A model generated the notes under the pieces. That model saw only the letters and a program-made list of their open reading frames with translations, had not been told where the DNA came from and did no database searches. A stretch of 64,000 nt of DNA. Source: Scedosporium boydii (Eukaryota; Ascomycota; Sordariomycetes; Microascales; Microascaceae). The position numbers and the translations under genes were made by a program. Position 1 is the first letter of the stretch. The number at the start of each line of letters is the position of its first letter. The DNA is taken from the NCBI GenBank assembly GCA_002221725.1, contig NJFT01000109.1, positions 62,001 to 126,000 of the forward strand, in the 5' to 3' direction. Below, piece after piece: positions 1-11,539 of this stretch.

Positions 1-282
1 ATGGAAACGGCATATTTTCTTTCTTTTTGCAGGGCGAGGGTAGAACTACCGTGGCAGCATGAAGCCCGGGTAGGGTGAAAAAAAGAGACATGGAATTCAT
101 TATACAACTGGCGCAAAAAGGGAACGTTTTGCCATTTGCCGTTGGCTCGGCATCTGCCCACGGTTGGAAGGCTATGTGTGTGTCACTCAATACATGATTC
201 TTCGAACCATTTCTCCTGCAAGTTCCTGTTCAGTCGAGGCCTCGAAGATGGAGCTGTGATATGTGGCATGGTTCTCTGGGAG
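1..282. other. left-edge non-coding stretch
   Basis: No coding region is supported here. Because the first gene lies on the minus strand and ends at 283, this stretch is most likely its 3' UTR and downstream flank. The short open frames present show no protein-like character. Confidence 0.5.
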
Positions 283-963
283 CTAGATGAACTTCTGGTA
301 GAGCTTGGGGTCGACTTTCTTAGCGTGGTCGGCTAATGATCTGAAGTGCGCATAGACACCGGAGGCTTGGAACTGCTCGTGTTCTTCAATGGAAGTCCAC
401 CCGTGAAATACCAGAAGCTCTTCGGTGTCGTCATCCTCCTTTTCGAGCCTCCACCCCGACTTGAAGTCATATTTCCCACCAGCCTCGCGAAGCACATTGC
501 TAACCTCGTCAAACTTGGCAGCAAACTGCTCCTTATCCGTCGTTTTCACCGAGTACCGATAAATACTCAAAACGGGGCTAGCCAAAGGCGACGACGTAGC
601 GCTCTCGCCGTCAACCTCGGGGAAAACGGCAGGGTCGATATGGAAGAGCAACATCTTTTTCTCACCCTCGGCAACGATAAGCGGTCCCAATTTTTCCATC
701 ATCCCCTTGTTCTCCTCCGTTCCGATCCAGTCCCAGTGAGCTAAAGGGGAGTCCCACTGCGCCGTGATGAGAATGGCTGATGGGTCCTCGACCTGCTGGA
801 GCATGCCGACGCCGCGGTTGAGTCGGCTGGTGGGGCTCTCCTGAATGTTTTGCTTTAGGGCCCAGCCGTCTTGGATGTTTTGGCATTCTTCGAGGAGTTG
901 GCGGGTCGAGGGGTCCAGTGGACCTCCCGTGAGGTGCATGAGTGCAAATTCGGTGACTGGCAT
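283..963 (-). CDS. hypothetical protein, dimeric alpha/beta-barrel (ABM-like)
   Basis: Single-exon gene of 226 residues starting at the ATG at 963. I see two similar halves of about 100 residues. Each ends in a segment pairing a hydrophobic strand with Trp and a charged turn (ITAQWDSPLAHWDWIG near residues 67-82; VFHGWTSIEEHEQF near 184-197). That layout is typical of fungal proteins with two ferredoxin-like alpha/beta-barrel (antibiotic biosynthesis monooxygenase-type or stress-responsive) repeats. There is no signal peptide and no membrane segment, so it is probably cytosolic. No catalytic residue can be assigned, and the fold is inferred from pattern only. It stands alone, with 3 kb of gene-poor DNA upstream. 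Confidence 0.7.
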   Translation of the reverse strand: MPVTEFALMHLTGGPLDPSTRQLLEECQNIQDGWALKQNIQESPTSRLNRGVGMLQQVEDPSAILITAQWDSPLAHWDWIGTEENKGMMEKLGPLIVAEGEKKMLLFHIDPAVFPEVDGESATSSPLASPVLSIYRYSVKTTDKEQFAAKFDEVSNVLREAGGKYDFKSGWRLEKEDDDTEELLVFHGWTSIEEHEQFQASGVYAHFRSLADHAKKVDPKLYQKFI

Positions 964-3900
964 AGCTCACTCTTCTTCAATTGTTGCGAGTAGTGTGCCG
1001 GATTGCATTGAGGAAGTGTCAAAAAATAGCTGGATGAGAGAAAAGGTTCAAAGACCTGGCCTTTCGATGAGATACAAAGCCCTACCTAGGGCTTGATCTG
1101 CAAGTTTGAGTGCAGCGGCTATGGTCAGGAGGTGTTACGTAGGATGGTGATGCCTGATGTGTTACATCGGCACTCTTCATGGAGCGTCGTGAGAGGGACG
1201 GACAGGCTGCTGCGGGGATTAGTTAGCTCATTGGCATCAGGCAAGGCTAGATACGCAAGCCGAGCTGTACGACAGTGCCATTTAAATGGATTCACTCTGA
1301 AGCATAACGCTTACGAAGTTGGTCGACGACAAGGGAGTTCCACAACTGCATTGTCAAAGGTCGCCTTCAATTCACTCGTTTCATTGTTGTCCCGTCGCCC
1401 AACTTCATCGCTTAGTCATCTATCACTTGGTTATCGGTCTTGGCGTTTCTATGGTTTCTTACACCCAAGTCTTGGCACCTGAAGCACGTGAGTTCGCAAG
1501 AGGTCGACCGCGAATTGTCCAGGACTTGACTGCTGGTACTTCGTAGGTACTACACAACGACAACATACGAAACTATTGACACTCCGTAAATCGGGAGCTT
1601 TAGTGTCTCTTAGTGGTAACCGGAGCCTCGTGTTCAATCAATCAGGGAGCAACGATTTCAAAACCGCTCAATTTCCAGCGCTCGTTTCCCAGTATTAGCG
1701 AGTCTAGCGTGGTGGAAATAGGGGATCCGGGCAGTCTCCGGTCTGGAGAAAGCGACGCAATGGTTCCCACCCTTTCGATAGAGAACCATTGCGGCATAGG
1801 GTGTGTGGGCCCATCGGTTCTAAGCTTTCCTGGGGTGCACAAGGCGGGCGATGGAGCGGATTGATGTGAATTGGAGGGTTTTGAGGATTGTCCACGCGGT
1901 TTTCCTTGCTCGTTCATGACTCCCAGTCTGAGGTCGGAAGGGAGACGATCGAGATGAAAGAAGAAAAAAAAAATTCAAAAAAGCTCTCATGATCCTTGCG
2001 GTTCCGAGACCAGCGAATTGGGAGTGAGGTTCCAGATGTAACCCAACATCCTGGACCCCTTGTCTTGTCCCCAATTAAACGGGCTGGATATTATCGCCGG
2101 GCTCATCCCGGGTCCAACATCATAATACCATTCACCAATTGATCGCCATTGAACTGTTTTGCTTCCTCAATAATAATAGTTTACGGAGTATTAATACAAG
2201 GAAGTGCCTGATGATAGCGGCGTAGCCTATAAAGTATGATCCATTGATGATCGTTGAAGATTCGGTATCCCCTGAGCCCCTCTTCTCGGCACCGCCATGG
2301 AACAAGACGTAATCGACCCAAGCTTCTCCGCGAATGACATCGATCAATGTCCTTGGGAGGTTGCAGCTTGTACCTTGTGCTACGCTCGCATTGGATGATT
2401 TGTCTGGTACGGCGTATCCCCTCCCGTCCATGTCTTCCCCAACAAGATGCAGGACCGGGACAAGACCGCGAATAATCTAGAAGACCTTGACGACACAACC
2501 TATTCCGGGTTACACATTGCTGCGGGTTCTTTGTTCGTGAGAGGAAGATGAGGGAAGATGGGGGCGTGAGACACGGAAACGACCGGCCGAGATGGGAGTG
2601 GAGGCAGCAGGATTATCAATAAGCTACATTGATAGATATATCGGCGATGTACGAAGTGTGTACTTTGTTGGAGCCTAGTCGGCAAAGGTGCTAATCGTCC
2701 AGGTTCTCAATTTCGCACCAAGAAGCTTGGGTGTCCGGAATGAGGTCTTTATATTGCCGTCCAAGCTCTGACCATGACCAGGCAATGCCGCTTGTAGCCA
2801 GGTATTTTGGAGATGAGATGAGCCCCTCGACATGGTTGTACTCATCGGCTCCGATTGATCAATTCATTGATCTTGGGAAGCAAGCCATTCTCTCCTTGGA
2901 CAATGGGCAATTAATACTCCGTACAAATTGCATGATAGATGGTAAATCCCCGCAATTTGCCAATGCTTGTAAACCACGAAGTACCTTTTCTTGATTATTC
3001 CGCTGCCTAATTCGTAGCTTCCTTGTTCCTGAGTCGTGAGTTTCACTCGGGTCCTTCCAATTGACGTCGAGACTTGGCTCGATTAATAAAGCAAGTGCTC
3101 CTCACGCCCCCCCCAAAATCCCCAAGCCCCCTTACCTGGTCCAGCGTCAGGCAAGCCTAGCCCAGCCAGTCCCCGGCCTGGACCCACGATGGTTGGGATG
3201 GTGTGGTTCAGGTGTGGTTCAATGGTTCCCCCAAGTACCTGGGAAGTTTTTCTCAGATTGGCCCCCTTCCGTCTCCTTCGTGTCCTTCGTCTGGATTCGT
3301 CCATTCGTCCAAAAAAGCCGTCACCTGCCCCTCGATCTCAACAATCTTTGCCATACCCGCACCACGCATCACGCATCAATAAGATCAAATTCCCTCTCTT
3401 CACCGCTTGCTTGCATCTTCCAATTCTTGCATTTGGCTCTTGGCTCGTCGACCTTCAATCTCTGCGAAACATCTCCGTAGGCGCATCCACGTTGCTGCTT
3501 CAAGTGTTCTGCGTTGCGTACCACTAAGGTGCGAGCTGAGGTATCGCGATTCGTGATTCATCAATTATTATTATAATAACCCCCATTCCGGTCCTTTTCT
3601 TATATCCCCTAGACACCCTTTCTCCGCTCGGTTTGCGTTTTCGGAAACTGCCTCAACGCCCCTTGCTTCCTCTCTTAGAGCCCCATTTCCTTTCCATCCG
3701 CCTCTTGGACGATTCAACACCTGTCCCGCCAGCTACTGCGCATCTCCCTTCCTCTCCGAAAGAGCTTCTCCTTTTCAAAGCATCGCCAGATTTGTTTCTC
3801 GAAGCAGCTTACGCCATCGAAGTAACACAGCCTCTTGCGTCTACATCACTAAAAGGTGTTCCTATTTCCTCTGACGACGACACCACCTACGTACTTTCAG

Positions 3901-3996
3901 TCTCGACTCCCCAACCACACCCGCCCTCTTGTCTTCGCAAGCTTGGTACGACGAGTACTTCCTTCTGATATATACGTTTCTTAACTGCCCGCCTAC
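964..3996. other. 3-kb gene-poor interval upstream of mevalonate kinase
   Basis: No gene is supported. The largest open frames (such as 1093-1482 plus and 2132-2431 minus) have no recognisable domain, and frames overlap on both strands. The last ~900 bases are pyrimidine-rich and C/T-tracted, as in fungal promoters and 5' leaders. A 111-codon open frame at 3633-3968 ends 28 bases before the mevalonate kinase ATG. It is rich in Pro/Ser/Leu and is more likely leader sequence than a gene, although it could act as an upstream ORF if transcribed. Confidence 0.5.
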
Positions 3997-5684
3997 ATGC
4001 CGGAGCCATTGCACCTACCCAACGGCGCCAATGGCACGTCGGGAGGGTCCCGCCACGTCAATGGCGGGAACGGTCTTGCCGTGAGGCAAAGGTCGCAGAG
4101 GAAACAGTCGAGCCCGATGCTGCCGGCATTTATAGTGTCGGCGCCCGGCAAAGTCATCATGTTTGGCGAGCATGCAGTTGTGCATGGCAAAGTAAGTTAA
4201 TAGATCCGAATTTATATTACATCCCGCATCCTAGCGACTGCTGCAAGTGTAAGCGTGGGCAGAGTCACTGTCTCTAGGTTGGGTCTGAGACAGGATACAG
4301 AAACGTCATGTCAGAGAGAGGTTGCAGACGTATATGTGACAGGCGACCGTCTTATCTGGGTTAGCATCATGGCTGTGCGCTGACAATTGTGCTTGGTCTC
4401 TAGGCGGCGATAGCTGCGGCCATTTCGCTGAGGTCATACCTCCATGTCACGACACTGTCCAAGTCGAAGAGAATTGTCACGCTTCGATTCCCCGATATCG
4501 ACTTCCTGCATACATGGAACATTGACGACCTGCCGTGGTCCATCTTCCAAAGGTCTGACAAGAAAAAGTACTACTATGACCTCGTCACGACTCTCGACCC
4601 CGACCTCCTAGCTGCTGTCCAGCCCCATCTCGCCGACGTCTCTCTACATAAGCCCGAAGATATACGCAAGATTCACCGAAACTCGGCTTTATCATTTCTC
4701 TACATTTTCCTGTCTCTCGGGTCGCCCTCGTTCCATGGCTGCATGTATACCCTGCGCTCTACAATTCCCATCGGCGCTGGCCTCGGAAGCAGCGCGTCCA
4801 TCGCCGTTTGCCTGTCAGCGGCGCTACTCCTGCAACTTAGGGCGCTCTCGGGCCCACATCCGGACCAGCCGCCGGACGAGGCGAGACTACAGGTGGAGCG
4901 GATTAACCGATGGGCCTTTGTCGCTGAGATGGCCACCCATGGCAATCCATCGGGCGTGGACAACACCGTCTCTACCCAGGGCAAGGCCGTGGTGTTCCAA
5001 AGGACGGACTACGGCAAGCCCCCTACCGTAAGCCCCCTCTGGGACTTCCCCGAACTGCCACTTCTCCTCGTCAACACGAGACAGGCCAAGTCTACGGCGC
5101 ACGAGGTAGCAAAGGTGGGCAAGTTGCGCGACACGCACCCCAAGCTCGTTGGCAACATCCTCGACGCCATCGACAAGGCGACGCGGACGGCGTCGGACCT
5201 CCTCGAGGACCCCGAGTTTGACCCTGAGGAGGTGGAATCCCTTCGCAAGGTGGGTGAGCTCATGACGATAAATCATGGGTTGCTCGTGGCGTTGGGTGTC
5301 TCCCATCCTAGGCTAGAGCGCGTCCGCGAGCTCGTCGATCATGACGGCATCGGCTGGACGAAGCTTACAGGCGCTGGAGGTGGTGGGTGCTCCATTACGC
5401 TGCTACGGCCGGACGTGTCGGCGGAGAAGCTTAGGAAGCTTGAAGAGAAGCTTGACAAGGAGAATTACGAAAAGTTTGAGACTACGCTGGGCGGTGATGG
5501 TGTTGGCGTCCTATGGCCTGCGGTTCTTAAAAATGGGCTTGAGGATGACGACGAGGGCGGGATGGAGATTGATGTGGAAAAGTTCCTCAACGCGGATGGC
5601 ATCGCGGGTGTCGAAAGGTTGGTGGGTGTTGAGGGTGCCGGACGAGGCGAAGGGTGGAGATTCTGGAGCGTCGAGGGTCGTTGA
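3997..5684 (+). CDS. ERG12: mevalonate kinase
   Basis: Two exons, 3997-4191 and 4404-5684, separated by a 212-bp GTAAGT...CTAG intron. The protein has 491 residues. It phosphorylates mevalonate to 5-phosphomevalonate in the sterol/isoprenoid pathway. It belongs to the GHMP kinase family: an N-terminal strand APGKVIMFGEHAVVHGK ends exon 1, the ATP-binding motif IPIGAGLGSSAS lies near residues 186-197, a conserved acidic region with GNPSGVDN near 246-252 holds the expected catalytic Asp, and the C-terminal glycine-rich motif LTGAGGGGC lies near 386-394. The first ~40 residues are a variable low-complexity leader, usual in filamentous fungi. The second exon is open from base 4404, so the gene begins well upstream of the internal Met at 4743. 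The identification is firm. Confidence 0.96.
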
Positions 5685-7594
5685 AAGTATGGGAACGGAA
5701 CAAGGACGGAACAAGAGGTAAAAAAGCAAAAAAAAAAGGAAATACTAATGTAATACGGGTTATAGAGAGGGAGGGACATTGGGCGCAGGAGGTCACTTCT
5801 TGGTATTTCTAATTTGAGGACTCTCAGAGAGGAACAGGTGGAGAGAGAGAGAGAGCACGCAAGTATCGGAGTGAGACTTGGGAAATGGAGCTCTCTCCTG
5901 GTCCCGCAATCATTCTCCCGCTTACCCTTGTCTCCCTATCTTGGAACCTTCGTTGGGGTGCTCACAGTCCTCCTCCCCACCTCCCCAGATGTGGGGATGC
6001 GAGGACGGGGTATTCCGCAATCGGGGATGGATTGAGATTGTGCTGGGGGGTTCGTTACTACGATTCGACATGTGCTTGGATTCTTGGTTTTTCCGTTTGC
6101 TTGTATTCATTTTAGATATAATGCCCTTGGGGCCTACGAGCTTGACACGATGATTAATATGAGAATAATAAAGCGGAGAGAGTGCAGAGAGTGCCAAGAG
6201 AAGAATGAGATGGGGATTTTGATAGTCATTGGTGACGCAACCGATGGGTCAATTGATGCCGATCGTTGTCTTTTGCTGTTGGGAACCGAGAACGGACAAA
6301 AGCAAACCGACACGGCATTATCAATTAGCAATTCTACTTTGTAGGGGGGAAACGACAGGAAAAAAGACAGGGAGCACGGATAAGAGACTTGAGAGTCATC
6401 GGGAGTTCTTGGACCTAGACCGCGGCTTGGGCCCAGACCCGGGGCCTAGACCGATTTGCGCCATGGGTTCCCGAAAGCGTATCTCCCAGAGCGGGCCAAG
6501 GCCCTCAGCGCTGGGCTACGTACACTACTTCGTAGGCTCTGGCTCTCTGCGACTCTCTGCGACTCTCTGGTAAACTAAACAACGAAGTATTGCAAACTAA
6601 ACCTAGGCCAGGCAGTTGGGATCAAATATTGCCGTGCCCACTCACCAACCCACTGCAACGCCATCCAGACAGGGTAAACACGTTCCAACATTGAACGAAC
6701 AGGCCAAGCACCCGCAGCCCGCCGACCGACACAGTGGCGAATGGCGAATGGCGAGTAACCAGCTGGTTTTTTTGTTTTCTTCGTTTGCCGCTGAGCTGGA
6801 CCGCTGAAAACGATCAGGTGCAGCGCCTAAACTTTGCTAAGGTTCGTACCCAACCCTTGTCCGGCCCGCCCTATTTTGGCGTTAATTTCAGGCTCTGATC
6901 GCACGTGATGGCGGTCACTTGAGGTTTTCGCCGTGTTGGCAGCGATGATTTGATCCTTCCATCGTCCGAGGTCGCCCGTCGTTCCAGCCTCTCATTGCTG
7001 GTAACTGGGCCCTGGCAGGTTTGCTGCAGAGCAAATGGTACGGTGGCACCGAAAAGAAGGAAAAAAAAAAAGAGAAAAAAAAAATTAAACAGAAAAAAAG
7101 GGACCCGGGAAAACAAAGAAGATTGAAGAACGAGTGACGCCAGAGCTTGGCTCTCTCAGCCCAGCGCAGGATCCCGGCAGTAATTCGCACGCTAGAACAA
7201 TCGAATTTTTGAATCTGGTCCCTTTCATGTTTGTCCTATGTCCTTTGTCCCTCCGGCCCCCCCCAAAAGAAGACCCAACGTTAAAAGTCTTATACCACCC
7301 CATGCCCCCATTTTCGAAGAGAGCCCGTTTCCTGTCCCGCGGCTTGCTCTTCCTGCTTTCCGAACTTCAGAGAATTTTTTTTCTTTTTCTATCATGGAGT
7401 TTGGAATGAAACCAGCAGTTCTTTGCCTGAATTCCTCTCGAGGTCGAAAAAGAGATTGGTTTGCCGAAGACGTCTTTTTACATTGAATTGACCAAGAAGC
7501 ATTTGCAACAATTCCCGTTTCTCTCCGCCTTGTCTCTGTTCCCTACCCACGCATTTTAGCAGCATAGGCGACAGGAAGAAGAACGAAAGGAGAT
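5685..7594. other. intergenic: ERG12 3' end and RAM2 promoter
   Basis: No gene is supported. The proximal part is the likely mevalonate kinase 3' UTR. At about 6537-6570 there is a short imperfect tandem repeat of CTCTCTGCGAC. Between 7000 and 7600 long A-rich and C/T-rich tracts precede the prenyltransferase start, as in fungal promoters. Short open frames on both strands overlap and look random. Confidence 0.5.
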
Positions 7595-8161
7595 ATGCCG
7601 CCCAAATCTACTACTAGGACCGCTGTGTCCAAGGCGAAGAACCCTGAGCCTAGCAAAGGTGAGTGACAGAGTGATTCTTGTTCTCTTTTTCCTCTTCCGT
7701 TTTCCCCTTGTCCCCTTGTCGACCAAGTCCAATGTCTTGGTAAAACACCCCACCATCAGGACCATCAGGACCAGCAGGACCAGCAGAAACTATCAGAAAC
7801 ATGAGAACCTTCAAATGTCGTCAGCAACGTCAACGATAATTGGAAGCTTCTCTTCCTTTTCTTTTTTCCCCCCTTTTCTCTCGATTTTCTGTTTCTCTGC
7901 CTGATGCGTTTCTGCCCCGCCACCATTGTCAAGCAACCATTAGAGACCTTGTGTGTCGTCCCGTTTGAGTTTTTGGGGTTTCGTGGTCGAAGCTCAATCA
8001 GGGGAGCACCGACCGCATTTCACATTCCAGTCGTGAGGGGTCCATCTGCTATCAAATCCATCCCTTGCTTTCCCACTTCCCGCTTCCCACTAGCTCACAA
8101 GCCCTTGCTTCCCTTTTTCCTACTCCGTACCTCGGTCTCGTTTCTTCTTATCCCACCCCGC

Positions 8162-8194
<33 letters not shown>

Positions 8195-9935
8195 AAAAAT
8201 AAAATCCTTTTCTTCTTCTGCCGAGTCTGGGCAAAAACAAAAAAAACTCACACATTTATAGAAGATACACAACAAAGTGCCGAACCAGCTTCGGTAAACG
8301 AGCTCTCTAAGCGCCGCTACTACCAAACCAACCCCGTCACGAAACGAATCGAAACCGACGGCCTCACAGCTCTCACCCCCACCGAGCGCCAAACCTGGGC
8401 CAACGCCCAATTCCTACCCCGCGTCGCCGGCAAGCAGACGAACCTGCCCGCCAAGGTCGAGAGGGAGTACTGGAAGCAGGTAGCCAAGGACAACATCCCC
8501 ATCCGATCACTAAGGAAAGGATACACGTGGGGCAGCGACAAGACCGGACGCGACGTGGGAGAGTACACGCCCGAGGACTTCGAGGCCCGGAGGCGGAAGC
8601 AGGATCGTTTGGCGGCGCTGACGATTGAGCACGAGAGGTTCTTGTCGAGGAGGGAGCTACAGGAACGAGGGGTTCGCGATAGGAAGGGAAATCTTTACGT
8701 GCTTACGGAGGAGGATATTGAGAAGGAGAAGAGCAGGAGGAAAGAGATGGCGCAGCTGAATCGGGAATTGTATGATGGTGGTCGGCCGAGTCGGTATGCG
8801 ACAGACCCGGAGTGGGATGACGTCGTTCCTATTCCTGCCGTCGAGCCGGAGAATGCTCTAGCTGCCATTGCCTACCCAGATGACTATGCTGAAGGTAGAT
8901 AGTTTTCTTCTTCTTCTCTCTTTCTTCTAACTTCATCTCGCTGTTAGATTTTCTTCTTTTCTCTTCGTCTTCTTTTTTTTTTTTATTTTTTTTTTTTACC
9001 TTTTCCTTTTCTCCCAAGAGCACGACTCAACTAACAAAAGCCAATCCCCTTTCTTAGCCATGTCCTATCTCCGTGCCGTGATGGCCGCCGAGGAATGCTC
9101 CCCCCGCTGCCTCCGCCTAACCGAACACATCATCTCCATGAACGCCGCCCACTACACCGTCTGGCTCTACCGCTTCAAGATCGTCTCAACACTAAACATC
9201 CCCGCCCCGGACGAGATCGCCTGGCTCAACGAGGTGGCCCTCGCCCACCTCAAAAACTACCAAATCTGGCACCACCGCCAGCTCATCATCGACCACTACT
9301 ACCCGCAGATCGCCTCCGACGCGGACGCCCTCAAGAAGCTGGGGCGGTCGGAGTCGCAGTTCATCACCACCATGCTCGCCGAGGATACGAAGAATTACCA
9401 CGTTTGGTCGTACAGGCAGTACCTCGTGCGCAAACTTAACCTATTTAACTTGCCTGAGCTGCTCTCAACGCAGAATCTTATCGAGGACGACGTAAGGAAT
9501 AACTCGGCCTGGTCGCACCGTTTCCTCGTTGTCTTTTCGGACCCTGAGGCTTCAACGCCAGGGTCTCACGCTACCGAGTATGACGCTAAAGTCTCCGCCG
9601 CGACGGTGGACCGCGAAATCGCCTACGCGGAGGAGAAGATCGCGCTGGCGCCGCAGAACCAGGCTGCGTGGAATTACCTGAGGGGAGTCCTCGTCAAGGG
9701 CGGAAGAAAAATGAGCGAGGTTAAGAGCTTCTCCGAGGGCTTCGTGACCGGGCTGGGCGACGAGGACGCCGAGGAGGTCAAGAGTTCGCATGCGCTGGAT
9801 TGCTTGGCTGAAGCTTTCCTCGAGGAGGGAGATAAGGAAAAGGCGAATTTATGCCTCGAGAGGCTAGCCACTCGGTGGGATCCCATTCGGGCTGGTTATT
9901 GGAAGTATCGACAGCAGCTTGTTGAGGTTGCCTGA
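7595..9935 (+). CDS. RAM2: protein farnesyltransferase/geranylgeranyltransferase I alpha subunit, N-terminally extended
   Basis: Three exons: 7595-7658, 8262-8894 and 9058-9935, with introns of 603 and 163 bp. The protein has 524 residues. The C-terminal ~324 residues are the alpha subunit common to farnesyltransferase and geranylgeranyltransferase I, which attach isoprenoids to CaaX proteins. Five prenyltransferase-alpha repeats are visible through their Trp/Arg cores: HYTVWLYR, YQIWHHRQ, NYHVWSYRQ, NSAWSHRF and QAAWNYLR. The usual fungal start (DPEWDDVVPIP followed by AIAYPDDY) occurs only at about residue 202. Ahead of it lie ~180 charged, basic residues of unknown function, preceded by an MPPK leader. 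All three exons join in frame, so one gene is favoured. The first intron is unusually long and contains a CTTT microsatellite and a GGACCATCA-like tandem repeat; an alternative start inside exon 2 cannot be excluded. Confidence 0.9.
8166..8194. repeat. CTTT microsatellite inside RAM2 intron 1
   Basis: About seven CTTT units lie in the 603-bp first intron of the prenyltransferase alpha gene. They add to its pyrimidine richness upstream of the TTTATAG acceptor. Confidence 0.8.
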
Positions 9936-10298
9936 GGAGATGAGCATAATGGGAATAATGCGATGGAAAAGAAAGGTTAGAAAGGGTACATGCAGTCATT
10001 TTTCCTCCTTATCATTTTTTGCTGGGCTTGTATCATTTATCATTGATCATTTACATGCGGTTAAAGAGGTCGGATAGACAGATGGGAGGGACAAAAAAGT
10101 GTAGTGTAGTTTGTCAAAGACGGCGCGCATTTATATTGGGTCGAAATCAAATGCTATTCCAATGAAAGCCAACAAGTTTTTCCAAATTTCCTCTTCTATA
10201 AAACTCCGTTTGTGTGTTTGTATCCATGGCCCAAGATGTCCTTTTTTGTTTTTCCTTTTTCGAATCTCATGACAATAACTCCTCCCCGTTTTCTAAAT
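9936..10298. other. convergent 3' ends of RAM2 and MTR2
   Basis: Short interval between two genes running toward each other. It is AT-rich, with runs of T and A suited to 3' UTRs and polyadenylation. No gene is seen. Confidence 0.5.
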
Positions 10299-10911
10299 TC
10301 ACAACGTCCTAAAATTCTGCGACATAATCAACCACCTCCTCAACCCCCTCGGCGCATTCCTCCCCAACGCCTCCCAATTCGGCACCAGCACAAAAACCTC
10401 ATTAAACGCCTTCCTGACGGCCTCCCTCCCTTTCCCGAACTGCACCCTCCCCGTCACCTGGACCAGCAGGCTCATCTTGGACCCGTTCCTGTCGGCGGCG
10501 ACGGGGACGTTGGGGGCGGCCTCGGACGCGAAGCCGAAGGCCGGGTTGACGGCGTGGGCGTCGAAGGATTCGACCTCGTAGCGGCAGGCGGGGCCGTGTT
10601 CGGCTACTAGTTTCTCGTAGTCGGCGGGCGTGGCGAGGACGGTGCCGTTGATGGATATGTCGGCTGTTAGGGCGCCGGAGGTGGTGTAGGGTTTGCTGGA
10701 GTTGATGTAGAAGTGGGAGATGGGGGAGGGCGTGGAGAGGGCGTGGTAGTAGCTTTCTACGAAGGCTTGGGCGCCTGTGGGAAGAGAGTTAGCGTTTGCT
10801 GGTTTGCGGTCCGGGGGAAGGGGAGGAGGAGAGTGGGCGGATGGAGAGCTGGGGGTATCTCTTGCCTTCGCTGGCGACTTTGACTTGGGTATCTTCGGAG
10901 GGTAGAGACAT
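10299..10911 (-). CDS. MTR2: NTF2-like mRNA export factor Mtr2
   Basis: Two exons: 10866-10911 (ATG at 10911) and 10299-10774. The protein has 173 residues. The start MSLPSEDTQVKVASE followed by GAQAFVESYYHAL is the N-terminal helix of an NTF2 fold. Later come DISINGTVLATPADYEKL and YEVESFDAHAVNP, typical of fungal Mtr2. Mtr2 pairs with Mex67 in the nuclear mRNA export receptor (family knowledge). The 91-bp intron has a GC donor (GAAG|GCAAGAG) and a CACAG acceptor. Reading straight through shifts frame into a stop, and no GT donor nearby restores the family pattern, so a GC-AG intron is the best model. The gene is divergent from the mitochondrial MetRS gene. Confidence 0.85.
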
Positions 10912-11539
10912 GGTTCTTCTAAGGTGTTGGGTGGAGGTCGTGGGAATGATGCGCTCGCTTGATGACAGTTTAGGAGGAATAGAGTAGGCAGCGACCTTGT
11001 TTGGAAGCCTAGCGAGAGAGCTTGAGGAGAAGCGCACGGTTTTGTATGGCGTCTTTCTGCTTCTCTCGCCGAGTTTGCGACCCGCTGTGGGGGTGTTGTC
11101 GATCTTGTAAGAATAAGTTGATGTTTTGTGAAGTGATAAAAGATGCGAAGTCGAGAGTTGAAGAGTCTCGTGTGGTGAACAATCAACTGAGTTGAAGGTG
11201 GAAGGTGGGGGTGGGGCTCCGAGACTTTGGACAATGACTTGGGGTGATGAAATAATATGTACAGTAAAGAGAATTTTCAATCAGCACTGTTAGTCTTATC
11301 GATTAGCTCCAAATTTTTGGAGGCATGTGAGCATTGACCAGTCGCAGCACTCCAAACCGCGAAGTACCTCGTTACCTGCTTCGACCTAGACTTGCACCTC
11401 GAGAGAGAAAGTCACCAGATATCGCGAGAGCTTCCCCAGAAAACGAGACCCGGCTGGATGCGCGAGATTCCGATGCGCAACAGTTTTCGACAACTCTCAA
11501 TGCCCATTCTGGGAGCCATATAAAACACAACACCTCGCA
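10912..11539. promoter_or_regulatory. shared divergent promoter MTR2 / MSM1
   Basis: A 628-bp region separates the two divergent ATGs and must hold both promoters. I see no defined operator. Open frames on the minus strand here are extensions of the MTR2 5' leader. Confidence 0.45.

Noticed and set aside
3633..3968. 111-codon frame just upstream of mevalonate kinase
   Set aside because: Composition fits a pyrimidine-rich leader, with no domain; kept only as a possible upstream ORF.
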